This document shows, piece after piece, positions 44,395 through 56,000 of a stretch of 64,000 nt of DNA (within the stretch, counting starts at the first letter, position 1; each line of letters starts with the position of its first letter). Origin of the DNA: Leptospira bouyouniensis (GTDB taxonomy: Bacteria; Spirochaetota; Leptospiria; Leptospirales; Leptospiraceae); NCBI RefSeq assembly GCF_004769525.1, contig NZ_RQFT01000002.1:1-64000 (forward strand), given 5' to 3'. The notes below the pieces were generated by a model, which did not search any database, was not told where the DNA came from, and saw only the letters and a program-made list of their open reading frames with translations. Position numbers and translations under genes: made by a program.

Positions 44395-45897
44395 ATGCTA
44401 AAAGAAAAACTCGCTACGCTCTCAAAGATTCCCTTTTTCTCTAAAATAGTCATAAGCTCCTTAGTATACCTTGGTATTTCCATTGCCTATTCAAATATGA
44501 CATGGGCTGAGCTGCGAACAAAACTTCCATTTTTTAATCGAATTTTTTACTCAAAGTATTTATCGGCAAATGAGTTGTTTGCAAATTATAAAAACCAAAA
44601 TAAAGAAGAATCTTTAAGAGAAGAAGGGAATGTAGTTCCTGTAAAGACTATTGCGATTGAGGAAGAAATTATAACTCCTATATTGACTTATGCAGCTATT
44701 GTGGAGCCAATTGAAAAGGTAGATATATTTTCAAAAGTCAGTGGGAGAATAGAAGAATTCAATGTAAAGGAAGGGGATAAAGTTAAAAAGGGACAAAAAA
44801 TAGCAAGGATAGAAAGTTTATCCTTTGAGTTAGATATAGCAAAACAACAAGCGGCTTTGGATTCATCAAAAGCGTTATATCAACTTTCAAAGGATAAATA
44901 TGAAAATGCGAGGCGTAATGTTGAAATTAAGCTAGGGGAAGCAGATAAGAAATTGGGGCTCTATTATAAAGCACTATCTGAATTCGAAAGGTTTCAAGAG
45001 ATAGCACGTAAAAAGGAAATTTTATTTGAAGAAAAAGTTATCAGTAACGAGGAATTGGAAAATATAAAATTAGAACTTAGCTCACGAGAAGTAAACCTAA
45101 ATAATGCACGTCGTGAATTAGAAATGTCTCTTGTGGGAATTAGAGATGAAGATATAATAGCAGCTGGATTTAAAGTTCCAGAAGATAAAAAATCAAAGAT
45201 AGAACTTATTAAAAACATTAATACGAAGATTGAGAAATCAGAAATGGAAGTCGCAGCGAAAAACATGAAGTCAAATGAGGTAAACCTTTCTTCCACTCAA
45301 ATGTTACTCAAAGAAACACAATTAATATCTCCTATCGATGGGATTATTGCGAAGATAAGCAGAAATAAAGGGGAACTCGTAAATGCTGGAAGTGGAGGAG
45401 GGGCACCAATTATGACCGTTATATCAAATGACGGAGTATATGTTGCTTTTTCTGTGAATGAAGGTGACTTGGGGAAAATTAAAGTTGGATTTAGAGCAAA
45501 TATAAAGGCAGATTCTTTTCCAGATTTAAAATTCAAAGGTATTGTAAAAAAAATTAGCCCATTAGTTGATCAAAAAACTCACACAGCAGATGTGAAAGTA
45601 GAAGTTGCAGGCAATATTACAGATTTAAGGCCAGGTATTTTTGTTAGATCTGAAGTTATTGTTGGGAGTGATTCAAAAGCGATTTTAATACCTATATCAA
45701 CACTAGTTTCAACTGATGGCTCAGACGGAAGTGTATTTATCATGAAGAATAAAAGAGCTTTTAAAAAGAATGTTGTGATAGGTGAAAAACGAGACGAGAG
45801 AGTGATAGTTTCAAAAGGTCTCGAATCAGGTGATGTTATTATAACTAGCCCGATAAATCGACTTTTTGAAGGTGTAAGCGTAAAACCTAGTATTTGA
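44395..45897 (+). CDS. RND periplasmic adaptor (membrane fusion protein)
   Basis: 500 aa. An N-terminal membrane segment (IVISSLVYLGISIAYS), a lipoyl-like half motif (VSGRIEEFNVKEGDKVKKGQ), a long coiled coil (about 155-300), the second lipoyl half (ISPIDGIIAKISRNKGELV) and beta-barrel and membrane-proximal domains. HlyD/AcrA-type adaptors bridge the RND pump and TolC channel. The RND gene starts on its stop codon. Confidence 0.9.
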   Translation: MLKEKLATLSKIPFFSKIVISSLVYLGISIAYSNMTWAELRTKLPFFNRIFYSKYLSANELFANYKNQNKEESLREEGNVVPVKTIAIEEEIITPILTYAAIVEPIEKVDIFSKVSGRIEEFNVKEGDKVKKGQKIARIESLSFELDIAKQQAALDSSKALYQLSKDKYENARRNVEIKLGEADKKLGLYYKALSEFERFQEIARKKEILFEEKVISNEELENIKLELSSREVNLNNARRELEMSLVGIRDEDIIAAGFKVPEDKKSKIELIKNINTKIEKSEMEVAAKNMKSNEVNLSSTQMLLKETQLISPIDGIIAKISRNKGELVNAGSGGGAPIMTVISNDGVYVAFSVNEGDLGKIKVGFRANIKADSFPDLKFKGIVKKISPLVDQKTHTADVKVEVAGNITDLRPGIFVRSEVIVGSDSKAILIPISTLVSTDGSDGSVFIMKNKRAFKKNVVIGEKRDERVIVSKGLESGDVIITSPINRLFEGVSVKPSI

Positions 45898-48800
45898 TGT
45901 TTAGATATGTGCTTTCAGTCCTACTGCGTCGTCAAGTTGCGAGCTTGATGTTTTTTAGTGGACTATGTTTATTCGGTTTAATTTCACTTAGAGATATACC
46001 ATTAAGTCTGCTTCCAAATATTGAATTTCCAAAACTAACCATTATAACTTCATATTTAAATTCATCTCCTGGTGAAATTGAAAATCTAATCTCGAAACCT
46101 ATTTCTCAAATTGTTGGAACTATTCAAGGAGTGGAAAAGGTAGAATCAATTTCGAAAGAAGGATATAGTTTTGTACATTTAAGTTTTAAAAATGGTACAG
46201 ATATGAATTTTGCATTACTCGAGGCACGTGAAAAATTAGACTTAATTCGAGATCAATTACCTTATGATTCAAGCAAATCTTTGATAACAAAATTTGATCC
46301 AAGTAGTTCTGCATTTATGGAGATAGTTTTCGCTTCTAAAGCATTGGGTGATCCAAAAAAATTGAGACAATGGATTGAAGATAAGATTAAACTTTATTAT
46401 GAAAGAATCGATGGAATCGCTTTGGTGCAAGTTGTCGGTGGATATGAAAAGGAAGTTTTCATAGAAATTGATCCAATTCGATTGAATTCTTATCAAGTTC
46501 AACCAATCGAATTGAGCCAACTAATTTCTTCAAATAATAAAAATTATCCTGCAGGACAATTGCCATTTGGGAAAAAAGATCTTCCAGTAAGAGCAATAGG
46601 CGAATTTAAAACAAGTTTAGATTTAGGAAATTTGGTGGTAAGAGGATCTGATACCGGGAGAGGTACACGACTTTCTGATTTTTCAAGTATTTATGAACGT
46701 TATAAAGATAGAACTGGAATAGCACGATATAATGGGAATGAATCAGTAATTTTATATCTTTATAAGGAACCAGGAAAGAACACAGTCGCGCTTGCAGATG
46801 AAGTCAAAAAAGTCACATACAATGTTAACGATCTTTTCAAAAATGAAGTCAATGGTAATATCAGCTTTGACGAGTCTATATTTATCATCGAATCAATTGA
46901 TGGATTATACATAAATTTAATCATCGGCGCCATTCTTGCTTACGTTTCTCTTTTGTTAATTCTCAAAAATTTCCAAAGCCCCACTCTTTTGCTTTTAGCA
47001 ATTCCTGTTACTCTTTTGCCAAGCTTTTTAGTCTTCAACCAATTGGGGATCGGATTCAATATGATGAGTCTCGGAGGATTAGCGCTAGGTGTTGGAATGC
47101 TATTTGATTCAAGTAACGTAGTGATTTCAGCTATCGAGAGAAATCTATCACTTGGAAAGAAATTGGAGGATTCTATACTTGAAGGTACCGAAGAGGTATT
47201 AGGTTCAGTGGTATCCGCAACGTCTACTACTATAATTGTATTTCTTCCGATTGCTTTTATTAAGAGTACGCTTGGCATAATCTTTAGAGAAATGGCATTG
47301 GCAATTGTTATAACATTAAGTTTTAGTTTGTTTATTGCTGTAACGTTTATTCCTTTGTTGGCCGGGCTACTTTATCGCAATCGAAAATTTGCTTCAAACA
47401 TCGTGTCTAAATTTTCTTTTTATAATGAAGATAAGATTATAAAAATTTACCATAAATCATTAAGAAAGGTTCTAGAATCTCCAAAATATTATCTATTACT
47501 TCTTGTTAGTTTGTTCGCGTTTAGTTTATCTTTATTACCATACATCGAAAAGGAATTTATACCTAGAATAGATACAGGAGAAATAAGCATACATATAAAA
47601 ATGCCGCAGGGAACAGAACTTGAAGCGCTCAATGATTATGTCAAATATGTAGAATCAATAATTCAAGCAGAACCAATAGTGAAATCTTGTTTATCAAATA
47701 TAGGTGGAGATGAAGAGAATTTGAGGTCTAACCCAAGTGCAATTATAAATTCAAACGAAGCAGATTTACGAGTTTTACTTATTGACGAAAGAAATCAGTC
47801 AACTATGGAAATTGTAAATGATTTGAAATCTAAAATCTCTGGTTCAAAAGAGATTCAAATCGATTTCAAGACTAAAGAAAATATACTTGGTGACATTCTT
47901 GCTGAAAAAAAAGAAGTAATTGAATATCAAATATTAGGCGATGACATTGAGCTAATGCATTCTAGTGCACAAGCGCTAAAAAAGAAAATTTTGAAATTAC
48001 CAGGAATAGAATGGGTTCGATCAGATTTAGATGAAAAAAGTATAGAATTTAACCTGGACTTCGACCAGTTAAAAATGGCAAAATACGGACTTACAAACAC
48101 AAATGTAAGTACTTTTGTTAAGATTGCATTAGAGGGAATCACAGTGTCTAAAATGGATAATAAAGATCTTGCTATCCCATTGCGGATTGGAATGCCAAAA
48201 GCGAATGTGAATAGTGAAGAAAAGTTAGGTAACCTAAGAATTCAAACTCCATTCGGAGATAATATTAGTTTAAATCAGTTTTTATCTTTTTCAAAGAGTG
48301 AAAATCTGACATCAATTCATCGCAATGGAAATTTAAGAGTAAATGCATTAACAATTGGTATAAATCCAATGTTCAAAAATCTTAAAAGAGAAATTCAATC
48401 TACTATTGATGCATATCCGAGAACAGATGAGGTAAAAATTGAAGCTACAGGAGAAAAAGCAAAGTTGGATGAATCATTGAAAGACGTAGTTTTATCATTC
48501 CTTCTGGCTTTATTGCTTATATTCATGTTACTTGCCGGACAATTTGAATCCTACCGATCATCTTTAATAATGCTGATTGCTATTCCATTAATCTTCATCG
48601 GTACTTTTCCCGCATTATTCCTTACATCGAAATCTTTAAATATAAGTTCATTCATGGGATTTATTCTTTTAATGGGAGTTGTAGTGGATAATGCTTCGTT
48701 GTTTTACGAATACTTTCATTTATTTTTGAATCAGTTAAATGATCCAAAAGCTGCGCTTTTTAATGCAACACAAGTTGTGATTCGTCCAATAATTATGAAC

Positions 48801-48971
48801 AATACCACGACTATTCTTGGTATGTTGCCAATTGTGTTTACTTTGAGTAAAGGCTCTGAATTTCAAGCGCCATTAGGTGTCGTGGTAATTAGTGGATTAC
48901 TGACATCTGTTATATTGTCTCTTTTTGTAATTCCTACCGTAGTGTATTTTCAGAATCAAAAAGTTAGGTAA
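45897..48971 (+). CDS. RND transporter permease (1)
   Basis: 1024 aa; ATG at 45897 overlaps the adaptor stop by one base. Two sets of six membrane helices with large periplasmic loops. In helix 4, GMLFDSSNVVISAIER keeps one acidic residue of the usual DD pair (second is Ser). In helix 10, GVVVDNASLFYEY has Asp where AcrB-like pumps have the conserved Lys. The relay is therefore altered but not absent. Likely a proton-driven inner-membrane pump working with the adaptor and TolC. Confidence 0.9.
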   Translation: MFRYVLSVLLRRQVASLMFFSGLCLFGLISLRDIPLSLLPNIEFPKLTIITSYLNSSPGEIENLISKPISQIVGTIQGVEKVESISKEGYSFVHLSFKNGTDMNFALLEAREKLDLIRDQLPYDSSKSLITKFDPSSSAFMEIVFASKALGDPKKLRQWIEDKIKLYYERIDGIALVQVVGGYEKEVFIEIDPIRLNSYQVQPIELSQLISSNNKNYPAGQLPFGKKDLPVRAIGEFKTSLDLGNLVVRGSDTGRGTRLSDFSSIYERYKDRTGIARYNGNESVILYLYKEPGKNTVALADEVKKVTYNVNDLFKNEVNGNISFDESIFIIESIDGLYINLIIGAILAYVSLLLILKNFQSPTLLLLAIPVTLLPSFLVFNQLGIGFNMMSLGGLALGVGMLFDSSNVVISAIERNLSLGKKLEDSILEGTEEVLGSVVSATSTTIIVFLPIAFIKSTLGIIFREMALAIVITLSFSLFIAVTFIPLLAGLLYRNRKFASNIVSKFSFYNEDKIIKIYHKSLRKVLESPKYYLLLLVSLFAFSLSLLPYIEKEFIPRIDTGEISIHIKMPQGTELEALNDYVKYVESIIQAEPIVKSCLSNIGGDEENLRSNPSAIINSNEADLRVLLIDERNQSTMEIVNDLKSKISGSKEIQIDFKTKENILGDILAEKKEVIEYQILGDDIELMHSSAQALKKKILKLPGIEWVRSDLDEKSIEFNLDFDQLKMAKYGLTNTNVSTFVKIALEGITVSKMDNKDLAIPLRIGMPKANVNSEEKLGNLRIQTPFGDNISLNQFLSFSKSENLTSIHRNGNLRVNALTIGINPMFKNLKREIQSTIDAYPRTDEVKIEATGEKAKLDESLKDVVLSFLLALLLIFMLLAGQFESYRSSLIMLIAIPLIFIGTFPALFLTSKSLNISSFMGFILLMGVVVDNASLFYEYFHLFLNQLNDPKAALFNATQVVIRPIIMNNTTTILGMLPIVFTLSKGSEFQAPLGVVVISGLLTSVILSLFVIPTVVYFQNQKVR

Positions 48972-48980
48972 ATTAATCCT

Positions 48981-51944
48981 TTGCATAAATATTTTGCAAA
49001 TTCTGTGAGCAAAAGGCCTATCTTATTCTTTATGATAGCCTTGGGGATGTCATTATTTGGTTTTATATTCAACTCAAAAATTTCCTTAGTGCGTCTTGAT
49101 CAGCAAGTTTATCCTGGGCTTGGAATTCGAATCGATGCAAAAGGTTACGATGTAAATAAGATCGAAAACGAGATTGTGTTTCCAATCGAACGCACGATTG
49201 CCACCGTTGGTGGTGTAAAAAGCGTGCGTTCTATATCAGAAGATGGATCCGCTTTTATACAAATCAAAATGAATAACTCTTTTAATTTGAAAGAGAAGTC
49301 ATTGGAATTTAGAGAGAAAATTGATTTAGTGTCTTCTAAATTTCCAAGAGAAGTGCACAAACCACAAGTCTTTCGTTATGATCCAACTAATTCACCTTTA
49401 ATGGTTATTTCATTTTCAAACAATCAAATTTCTCAAGATGAATTGAGAGAATTAGTTGAAAAGTCATTTAAAAGGTCTTTAGAAGCAATTGAAGGGGTTA
49501 GTCAAGTCATAATTGGAGGTGGGAAAATTAGAGAAATTCAAGTTGCTTGTGATCCAAAACAATTAGAAGGATATGGGCTGAGCCTTAAAGATATTGTTTC
49601 AGTAATACAAGACAAGAATCAGAATGATGCTTTGGGGAAATTGTCAATCGTAAAAGAATCGCTAAGCATCCAACTAAAAGAAAGGTTTAACAATCTATTA
49701 GAAATAAGAGATCTTCCTCTAAAAGTGACTCCCGATGGTCGAATTATTTTTCTGAAAGATGTAGCAAAAATCAGTTTTTCTCCGCGTGAAGAAAATATAG
49801 GCGCAAGATTAAATGCAGAAGAAAAAGTTACCGCATTTATTTATAAAAACGAATCTAGCGATATTGTTGCAGTATCTAAGGAAATAAGGTCTTTAATAAA
49901 AAAAAAGAATATCGCAAATCTAAAAGTAGAGTTTAATCAAGATGAATCCAAAATTTTAACTGAAACGATAAAATATTTACTATATCTTGAACTTTTAATC
50001 TTAATTTCATTGAGCATGTATTTTATATCGATAAAGAAGTATAATTTATATTTTGTAATTTATGTGATTTCTTTAATACCTGTGTTCTTTGGATTTTTGC
50101 TTTTGTATGGATTCTTTTTTAGAAGTATATCTTTGGCGACCTGTTACGGTTTAATTTTTGGAAATTTATTTTGGATATTAATTAGAGCAAGATCTTTTGT
50201 TATATCAGAATCAAATCGCTTAAAAGTCAAAGAAAATAATCATTTAAATTTGTTAATGCTAAACTTGTTATGTTCGGTAATACTTTCCAAATTTCTTTCA
50301 AATGAAGTCTCAAAATTTTTTACAATACTCCTATTTTCGTCAATAGTTGTATGTATTTTACTAGATTTCTATTTCGTTATTTTCATTTACAATGTGAAGG
50401 TGCAAAATCTTCAAAAATTGATTAAGTTTAGTGATCAACGATGGATGCAATACTATAAAAGGAGCTTTGAGTTTATAAGTGATAAATTGTTCAAAACTAT
50501 TGCAAAAACTGAAGAATCTATTTTAAGTGAAAAACAAATTCTACCACTTGCGTTGATTTTTTTTATATTTTTGGGGGTATATACATTTTATAAAGTTCAG
50601 TTAAGCGATTCTATTGAATCTGATAAAAGTGATACAGTTGCATTTTTAGAATTTCCATCAGGTACATCATTTCCTCATACTGATGAAGTTTCATTGAAAG
50701 TTGAAAAATCTATTTTAAAGATTCCAGGCGTAAAGCAAATTGTGAGTAAAATTGATCCAGCCCATACATTATTGCTAATAGAACTTGATAGAGGATACTT
50801 GCCTGATGCAGAATTTATAAAAACGATAAAAACCGGCGTAGGATCAACGGAAGATGCATTTTTGTTTTTTGCGGCTGATCAAAATTCTTCATTTTTCCAG
50901 GAGATCTCATTTGATTTAATAGGTAATGATCAAGAATTATTGGAAATTCTTGTGAGTGAAATTGCAGAGAAAGTAAGATCTCTAGATGGAGTTGCTGAAT
51001 TAGTGTTACGTTACAAATCTTCCCGGGATGAGTTAAGACTATTGCCTGATCCATCACTTTTTCAAGTTTCGGAGGTATCCCTCCCTCATTTTGGGAATGA
51101 GTTAAATTTGGCATTGCAGGGTGGAGTAGCAACAAAATTCATAGATGGAGAAAAGGAAATAGATGTTAGAGTTCGTTATGCGGAGGAATTTAGAAAATCC
51201 AAATTAGATTTTAGTGAAATTCGAATTAAAAATTTGAAGGATAAATTTATACCAATATCCACGATAGTTAGTATTGATGAGAAAAAGATTCCAGTCAAAA
51301 TTTATCATAAAAATAGAATGAGAACTTTGAGTTTTTCGGTAAAATTGGAAGGAAATTCTTCTAATCTTAAAAACAAGATAAAAAAATTTGTCACTTCCTA
51401 TAGCTTACCAACAGGGTATAGGTTAGAAGAGGATAGTGATTATTTGGAGGATTTTAATTCGAAAAGCGGTTTATCTAAATTTATGACTCTTTTTCTTCCA
51501 TTCGCAACTTTCGGCGCTTCATTTCTATCTTTAAGGAAGAAGGAAAAAATTTTTTCATTTCTACATAAATTTTATATACCATATCTTTTTTCTGTTTTTT
51601 TGATTATATTTTTTTACCCTGGAGACCTTTATTTGCCGTTCCAGATTTCATTATTATTAATGGGGCCTCTTGCATATTTTTTTATTTCCTCAAAATATCA
51701 CCTAACAAAATCTATTTGGATTTATTTGGCTATTATGAATTTATGTGTGTTGGTATTTATTGATAATACTCTAATCAGTTTTTTTTATATTTTTATCGGG
51801 GTTATGATTTATTTATTTGTGGTGTTTTTTGGTCATCAACTGGAAATTAAATGGAGCGAAAAATATGAAATCCCATTATTGGATTTTTTGCGAATGAATT
51901 TATATCAATTTGTCTCAAGAATTCGTATTTTTGTAAAAAGGTAG
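48981..51944 (+). CDS. RND family protein (2), lacking proton-relay residues
   Basis: 987 aa, TTG start at 48981, nine bases after the first permease. N-terminal porter motifs are conserved (NEIVFPIERTIATVGGVKSV, LEAIEGVSQVIIGGG), but the fourth helix region (TCYGLIFGNLFWILIRARSF) has no acidic pair, and the C-terminal helices are very hydrophobic without the usual polar residues. It is shorter than typical. Probably a non-pumping partner in a mixed trimer with the first permease, as MdtB and MdtC form mixed trimers; this is inference. Confidence 0.85.
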   Translation: MHKYFANSVSKRPILFFMIALGMSLFGFIFNSKISLVRLDQQVYPGLGIRIDAKGYDVNKIENEIVFPIERTIATVGGVKSVRSISEDGSAFIQIKMNNSFNLKEKSLEFREKIDLVSSKFPREVHKPQVFRYDPTNSPLMVISFSNNQISQDELRELVEKSFKRSLEAIEGVSQVIIGGGKIREIQVACDPKQLEGYGLSLKDIVSVIQDKNQNDALGKLSIVKESLSIQLKERFNNLLEIRDLPLKVTPDGRIIFLKDVAKISFSPREENIGARLNAEEKVTAFIYKNESSDIVAVSKEIRSLIKKKNIANLKVEFNQDESKILTETIKYLLYLELLILISLSMYFISIKKYNLYFVIYVISLIPVFFGFLLLYGFFFRSISLATCYGLIFGNLFWILIRARSFVISESNRLKVKENNHLNLLMLNLLCSVILSKFLSNEVSKFFTILLFSSIVVCILLDFYFVIFIYNVKVQNLQKLIKFSDQRWMQYYKRSFEFISDKLFKTIAKTEESILSEKQILPLALIFFIFLGVYTFYKVQLSDSIESDKSDTVAFLEFPSGTSFPHTDEVSLKVEKSILKIPGVKQIVSKIDPAHTLLLIELDRGYLPDAEFIKTIKTGVGSTEDAFLFFAADQNSSFFQEISFDLIGNDQELLEILVSEIAEKVRSLDGVAELVLRYKSSRDELRLLPDPSLFQVSEVSLPHFGNELNLALQGGVATKFIDGEKEIDVRVRYAEEFRKSKLDFSEIRIKNLKDKFIPISTIVSIDEKKIPVKIYHKNRMRTLSFSVKLEGNSSNLKNKIKKFVTSYSLPTGYRLEEDSDYLEDFNSKSGLSKFMTLFLPFATFGASFLSLRKKEKIFSFLHKFYIPYLFSVFLIIFFYPGDLYLPFQISLLLMGPLAYFFISSKYHLTKSIWIYLAIMNLCVLVFIDNTLISFFYIFIGVMIYLFVVFFGHQLEIKWSEKYEIPLLDFLRMNLYQFVSRIRIFVKR

Positions 51945-52045
51945 CATCTCCATTTTAATGAATTAAAATGTTCAATATTTATTCTATTGAGTTAAATTTG
52001 CATTGAAAAAATCCGTATTTTAATTCTTGTTAGTCTTAGTCAATT

Positions 52046-52681
52046 ATGAATGATTTAAAATTAATTTTTTTGATTTTTTTGTTTTTAATCAGTTCTTGTA
52101 AAGATACTGATAAAATATCTAGGTTACATGTGGAAGGGATGCAATTTTTCCAGCTTAATAAACGTGAACTTTCAAAGAAAAAATTCCAGGAATTATATTC
52201 AATCGATCCTGATTATTTAGATACTAGAATCATGTTGGGAAAACTGCATTATTTTGATTTGGAATTTGAAAAAGCTAACTTTTACTTTCAGGAGGCTTAT
52301 GAAAAAGAAAATTCGAATCTGAATGCATTAATGTGGGTTATCAAATCCAATTTTGTGAGTGGTAAAAAAGCGGAAGAAGTATTGGAGATGACAAAGTTGT
52401 ATCTTTCGATGGATAGCGCTAATCCAGAAATATTGTACATCCGAGGAAAATTATTAGAGAATATAGGCAAAATCGATGAAGCTATTTTGAGTTATACAAA
52501 GGCAACTCAAAATGTCAATTTTGTTGCTCTATCTTACCTACAATTAGGTTTAATTTTTAAAAAAGCTGATTTAAAAGAAAAATTTGAAGAAAATTTAAGA
52601 AAAGCGAAGAAAATTTCCGAAGACGACCCAGTCTTGAGTAAGGAAATTAACCGGCATTTGTCGGAAATAAAACCAAATTGA
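52046..52681 (+). CDS. TPR-repeat lipoprotein
   Basis: 211 aa with lipobox LFLISSC (residues 11-17). Three to five TPR-like helices pairs (DPDYLDTRIMLGKLHYFDL, NPEILYIRGKLLENIG, ALSYLQLGLIFKKA). TPR lipoproteins often assemble envelope machines. Separated by 101 bases from the RND gene; last gene before the giant toxin. Confidence 0.8.
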   Translation: MNDLKLIFLIFLFLISSCKDTDKISRLHVEGMQFFQLNKRELSKKKFQELYSIDPDYLDTRIMLGKLHYFDLEFEKANFYFQEAYEKENSNLNALMWVIKSNFVSGKKAEEVLEMTKLYLSMDSANPEILYIRGKLLENIGKIDEAILSYTKATQNVNFVALSYLQLGLIFKKADLKEKFEENLRKAKKISEDDPVLSKEINRHLSEIKPN

Positions 52682-53012
52682 ACCTTCCTTAATTCCGAAG
52701 ATTTCATCACCCGGGATATTGTAGCATATATTGATCAAATTATGTCCCATATGGTCCGCAGGGTATTGACTTGGATAGTGTTGGATGTAGTTGATTTTGT
52801 CATAAAGTCAGTTAGCTGGACTGGAATCGAGACTAAATTTATTCGTATACTCTTGTTATGCCCTGATCTAAACAAATGTTGCAAACTGTAACTACCATTT
52901 GAATCCAACAGAAAATCAGGCTAAATTAGAAAATTATAGTTTCATAAATTTTTGTGTTAGCTGATGCTAGGCATAATTGTTGGAATTAAGACGAATCGGC
53001 AGGGTAGACTAT
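52682..53012. other. Gap before the giant toxin gene, with a possible coding fragment on the minus strand
   Basis: On the minus strand around 52685-52820 an open stretch reads KINYIQHYPSQYPADHMG and then NLINICYNIPGDEIFG. It has no start and runs into the TPR gene antisense. It may be a leftover of an unrelated gene or chance. The rest is probably promoter for the giant gene. Confidence 0.3.
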
Positions 53013-56000
53013 ATGAAAAAATTGAATGCAAAAGGTAACCATTTTACTTGGATTTCTCTATTTTGGAAAAAGTCAAACCAGCGGTATACAAGTGCCATTC
53101 TAATTTTTGCCTATTTATTAACATTTTTCTCGCCGCTCGTTTCACTTTCTGCTCAAGTAACTGTTCCAGTTTTAAATAACCAACAATTCCAAAACCAAGA
53201 TTTGATGGAAGCCTATGCGATTGCTGATAGACAGGCTACCTCCGTAGAACATTGGGATACTTTAGTTAATACTTACCTTTATAATTTATACACAAATTGG
53301 CAAGAGACTGCAGAGGCAAAAATTTCAGAATTTGTCGCGGCAGTAAACACTTCGGATGCATATAATTCTGTAGAAGCATATAGAGAGTATGTATATAATG
53401 GTCTCCAAGGTCAAAAGGCAATTTTAGAACAAAATTGGATGGAAGAGGCAGAAACTGCTATCCAATTGCGTCGAGAGAGTTTTTTACTTTCAAATACACT
53501 TTCGACATATAATTCCGTTGAAGTAAATTCCACTCAAACACAAACAAATCTAGGAACCAATCCAAATCAGAATGCGATTGAACAAGCCCAAGAAGCCGTA
53601 CGTATTGCACGTGAACAATGGGAAAGAGAACACGCGAATGCTATTGCAAATGGTCTTTTCCAATATGAACTAGCCATCGGAAGTGCAGATAGAACGTATG
53701 AAAATTTAGTCTCGCAAATTGCTACGACAGAATCTCAATTTTTAACACAATTGGAGAACTTAAGAACGTACGAGAATACGGTAAGAACACAAATTAGTAC
53801 GAAAGTGAATCAATTGCAAACTTACTTACAATCAAATTCTGTGTTTTACGAAACAGATGCAAACGGCACACCGATAATTGATATTAATCATCTAACGTCT
53901 GACGGACAAAATCTGAAATCGTTAATGACACAAATGCAAGATGCAATTGCAAATAAAAGTTCTTTAACAACAATCTCTGGTATGTTGAAGGATTACTTGG
54001 CAGCTCAAGAGTCTGTAGCTGCTTCAAACAAATCCTACTGGCAAGGCAAGGTATACGGTGTTTCTGATTTAAATAATATCATATCTGCAGCGAATGTAGG
54101 GAATAATTTTTTAAGTGATCCTGTGATTGCTGCCATAAAATCATACTTTGATAATGGGTATGACGTTAATGCATTAAAATCTTTTATAAATCAAAGATTA
54201 GGTTTAAATACGAATTTTAAATATGTTCAATCCATATCTGCGATTGATATGGTGGGTACTAGCAGTAGTTATAATCCCTATCCAGTGACCATAGGTAGTG
54301 GAGGCACTGGAGAAAACTATAGTTCAGTAGGGGATAATGCTTTTACATATTGGGCGACAGGTTGCGGTTATTGGGGAGTTTTTCTATGCATAACACAAGA
54401 TTTTCAAGAAGAAAGTGTTCGTACGAATCTAGAATTCACTCTTTATGATGCGAATGCAGATTCGAATGCTTCTGCTTGGGGAAGTTATTCGACTTCTTTA
54501 GATGGAATGGTCTCTACATGGGAATCTGCCATTATACCTGCCATTTCCAATTGGGAAAACCAAGTTAGTTTGTATGCAAGTCAGTATGCATCCTGGAAAG
54601 CGCAATCTGAATCCATCCTTGCAGAAGCCGCTCTAACACGCGATGCGGAAGTGAGTGGAATTTCGGAAGCTCGTGCAAATTGGCTGAGCAAAATGAACGC
54701 CCTACAACAAAGTGGTGATGTGGTTTGGGGTACTGTTGAGTCGTCTCTTAGTGAAAAGTCTGCTGCAATTCAGAATGCCGTAAGTAGTGGTATTACAGGA
54801 AAAGAACTTTCAGACTTCATTTCGTCTAAAGCATCTGATCTCACTGAAATTTTATCTGTGTTGCCACAAAGACCAACTGTAGAATTAGACACGAAGTTGA
54901 TCCAAACTGCTGGTTTGCAGACACCACAAGTTTCGGATTCGTTTTTTACTGCCGCAAACAATTCATTTCTGACCGATTTGGGTAGTATCCAACAGTTTAT
55001 GAATTCACTCGATAAAACATTTACAGGGGCTCAAAACTTAGCACTAGCAAATTCGATGAATACAATCGCAGAAAATGCAACAATGAATGGAATGTCACAA
55101 ATTTACAATTCTTTGACTGCAGCTGGCGCAACCGCATCCTATGATTCAAATGGAAATATTGTTGTAACACAATCTATTTATAATGGGCAAGCAAATCTTC
55201 GAGCAGGTGCTGATGCTACATCTGCATCAAGTTACGATGCAGGCATGTCAAATTATTCTACGGTAGTTGTTGCACCAGAAAGCATTAAACTTTCGAATAC
55301 GGGTGGATTATTTGATACATGGAATAACTCAACGATTTTCACTGAATTCCAATCAAATGCAAATCAATTTTCTTCAAGTTTCAATCAAGTTGCAGCTAGA
55401 TTAAATTCAAGTTTAACTGATGTTGCAAGAATGAATCAAAGAGGTGCCGAGGCCTTTCAAGCAAGTGCCATATCTCAAGCTAATACAGCGCAGATGGTGA
55501 AGTCACTAGCTGAAACACTTGCGTCTGGTGGCACTGTACAATCGTGGGCAAAAAGCCAAGCAGAAGGATATGTCAAATCCCAGGTTGCTCAAGCGATTTC
55601 AAATGCGACAGGTGGTGCCGTTAGCGCTGATTTGATCGTTGCATTCTTAAATAAACGACAAGCCGACAAAGCAAAAAAAGAAGCAGAAAGAAAAAAGACA
55701 ATGCAGGTTGTTCAGACTGTCGCCGCGATTGCGACCGTAATTGCAGTAGGAGTAATGACTGGCGGTTTCGGTTTAGTTGGCTCAGTAGGCACTGCAGGAG
55801 GAACTGGTGGCGGAGCTGCCGTTGCTGGAGGAAGTGGCGGAGCTGCGGTTGCTGGAGGAAGTGGAGGAGCTGCGATTGCTGGAGGAAGTGGAGGAGCTGC
55901 GATTGCTGGAGGAAGTGGAGGAGGATTTTTAAGTGCCGTCGGTTCAATTGCAAGTTCCGTTGGTAGCGCTTTTGTTAGCGTTGCATCATCCGTTGCTACT

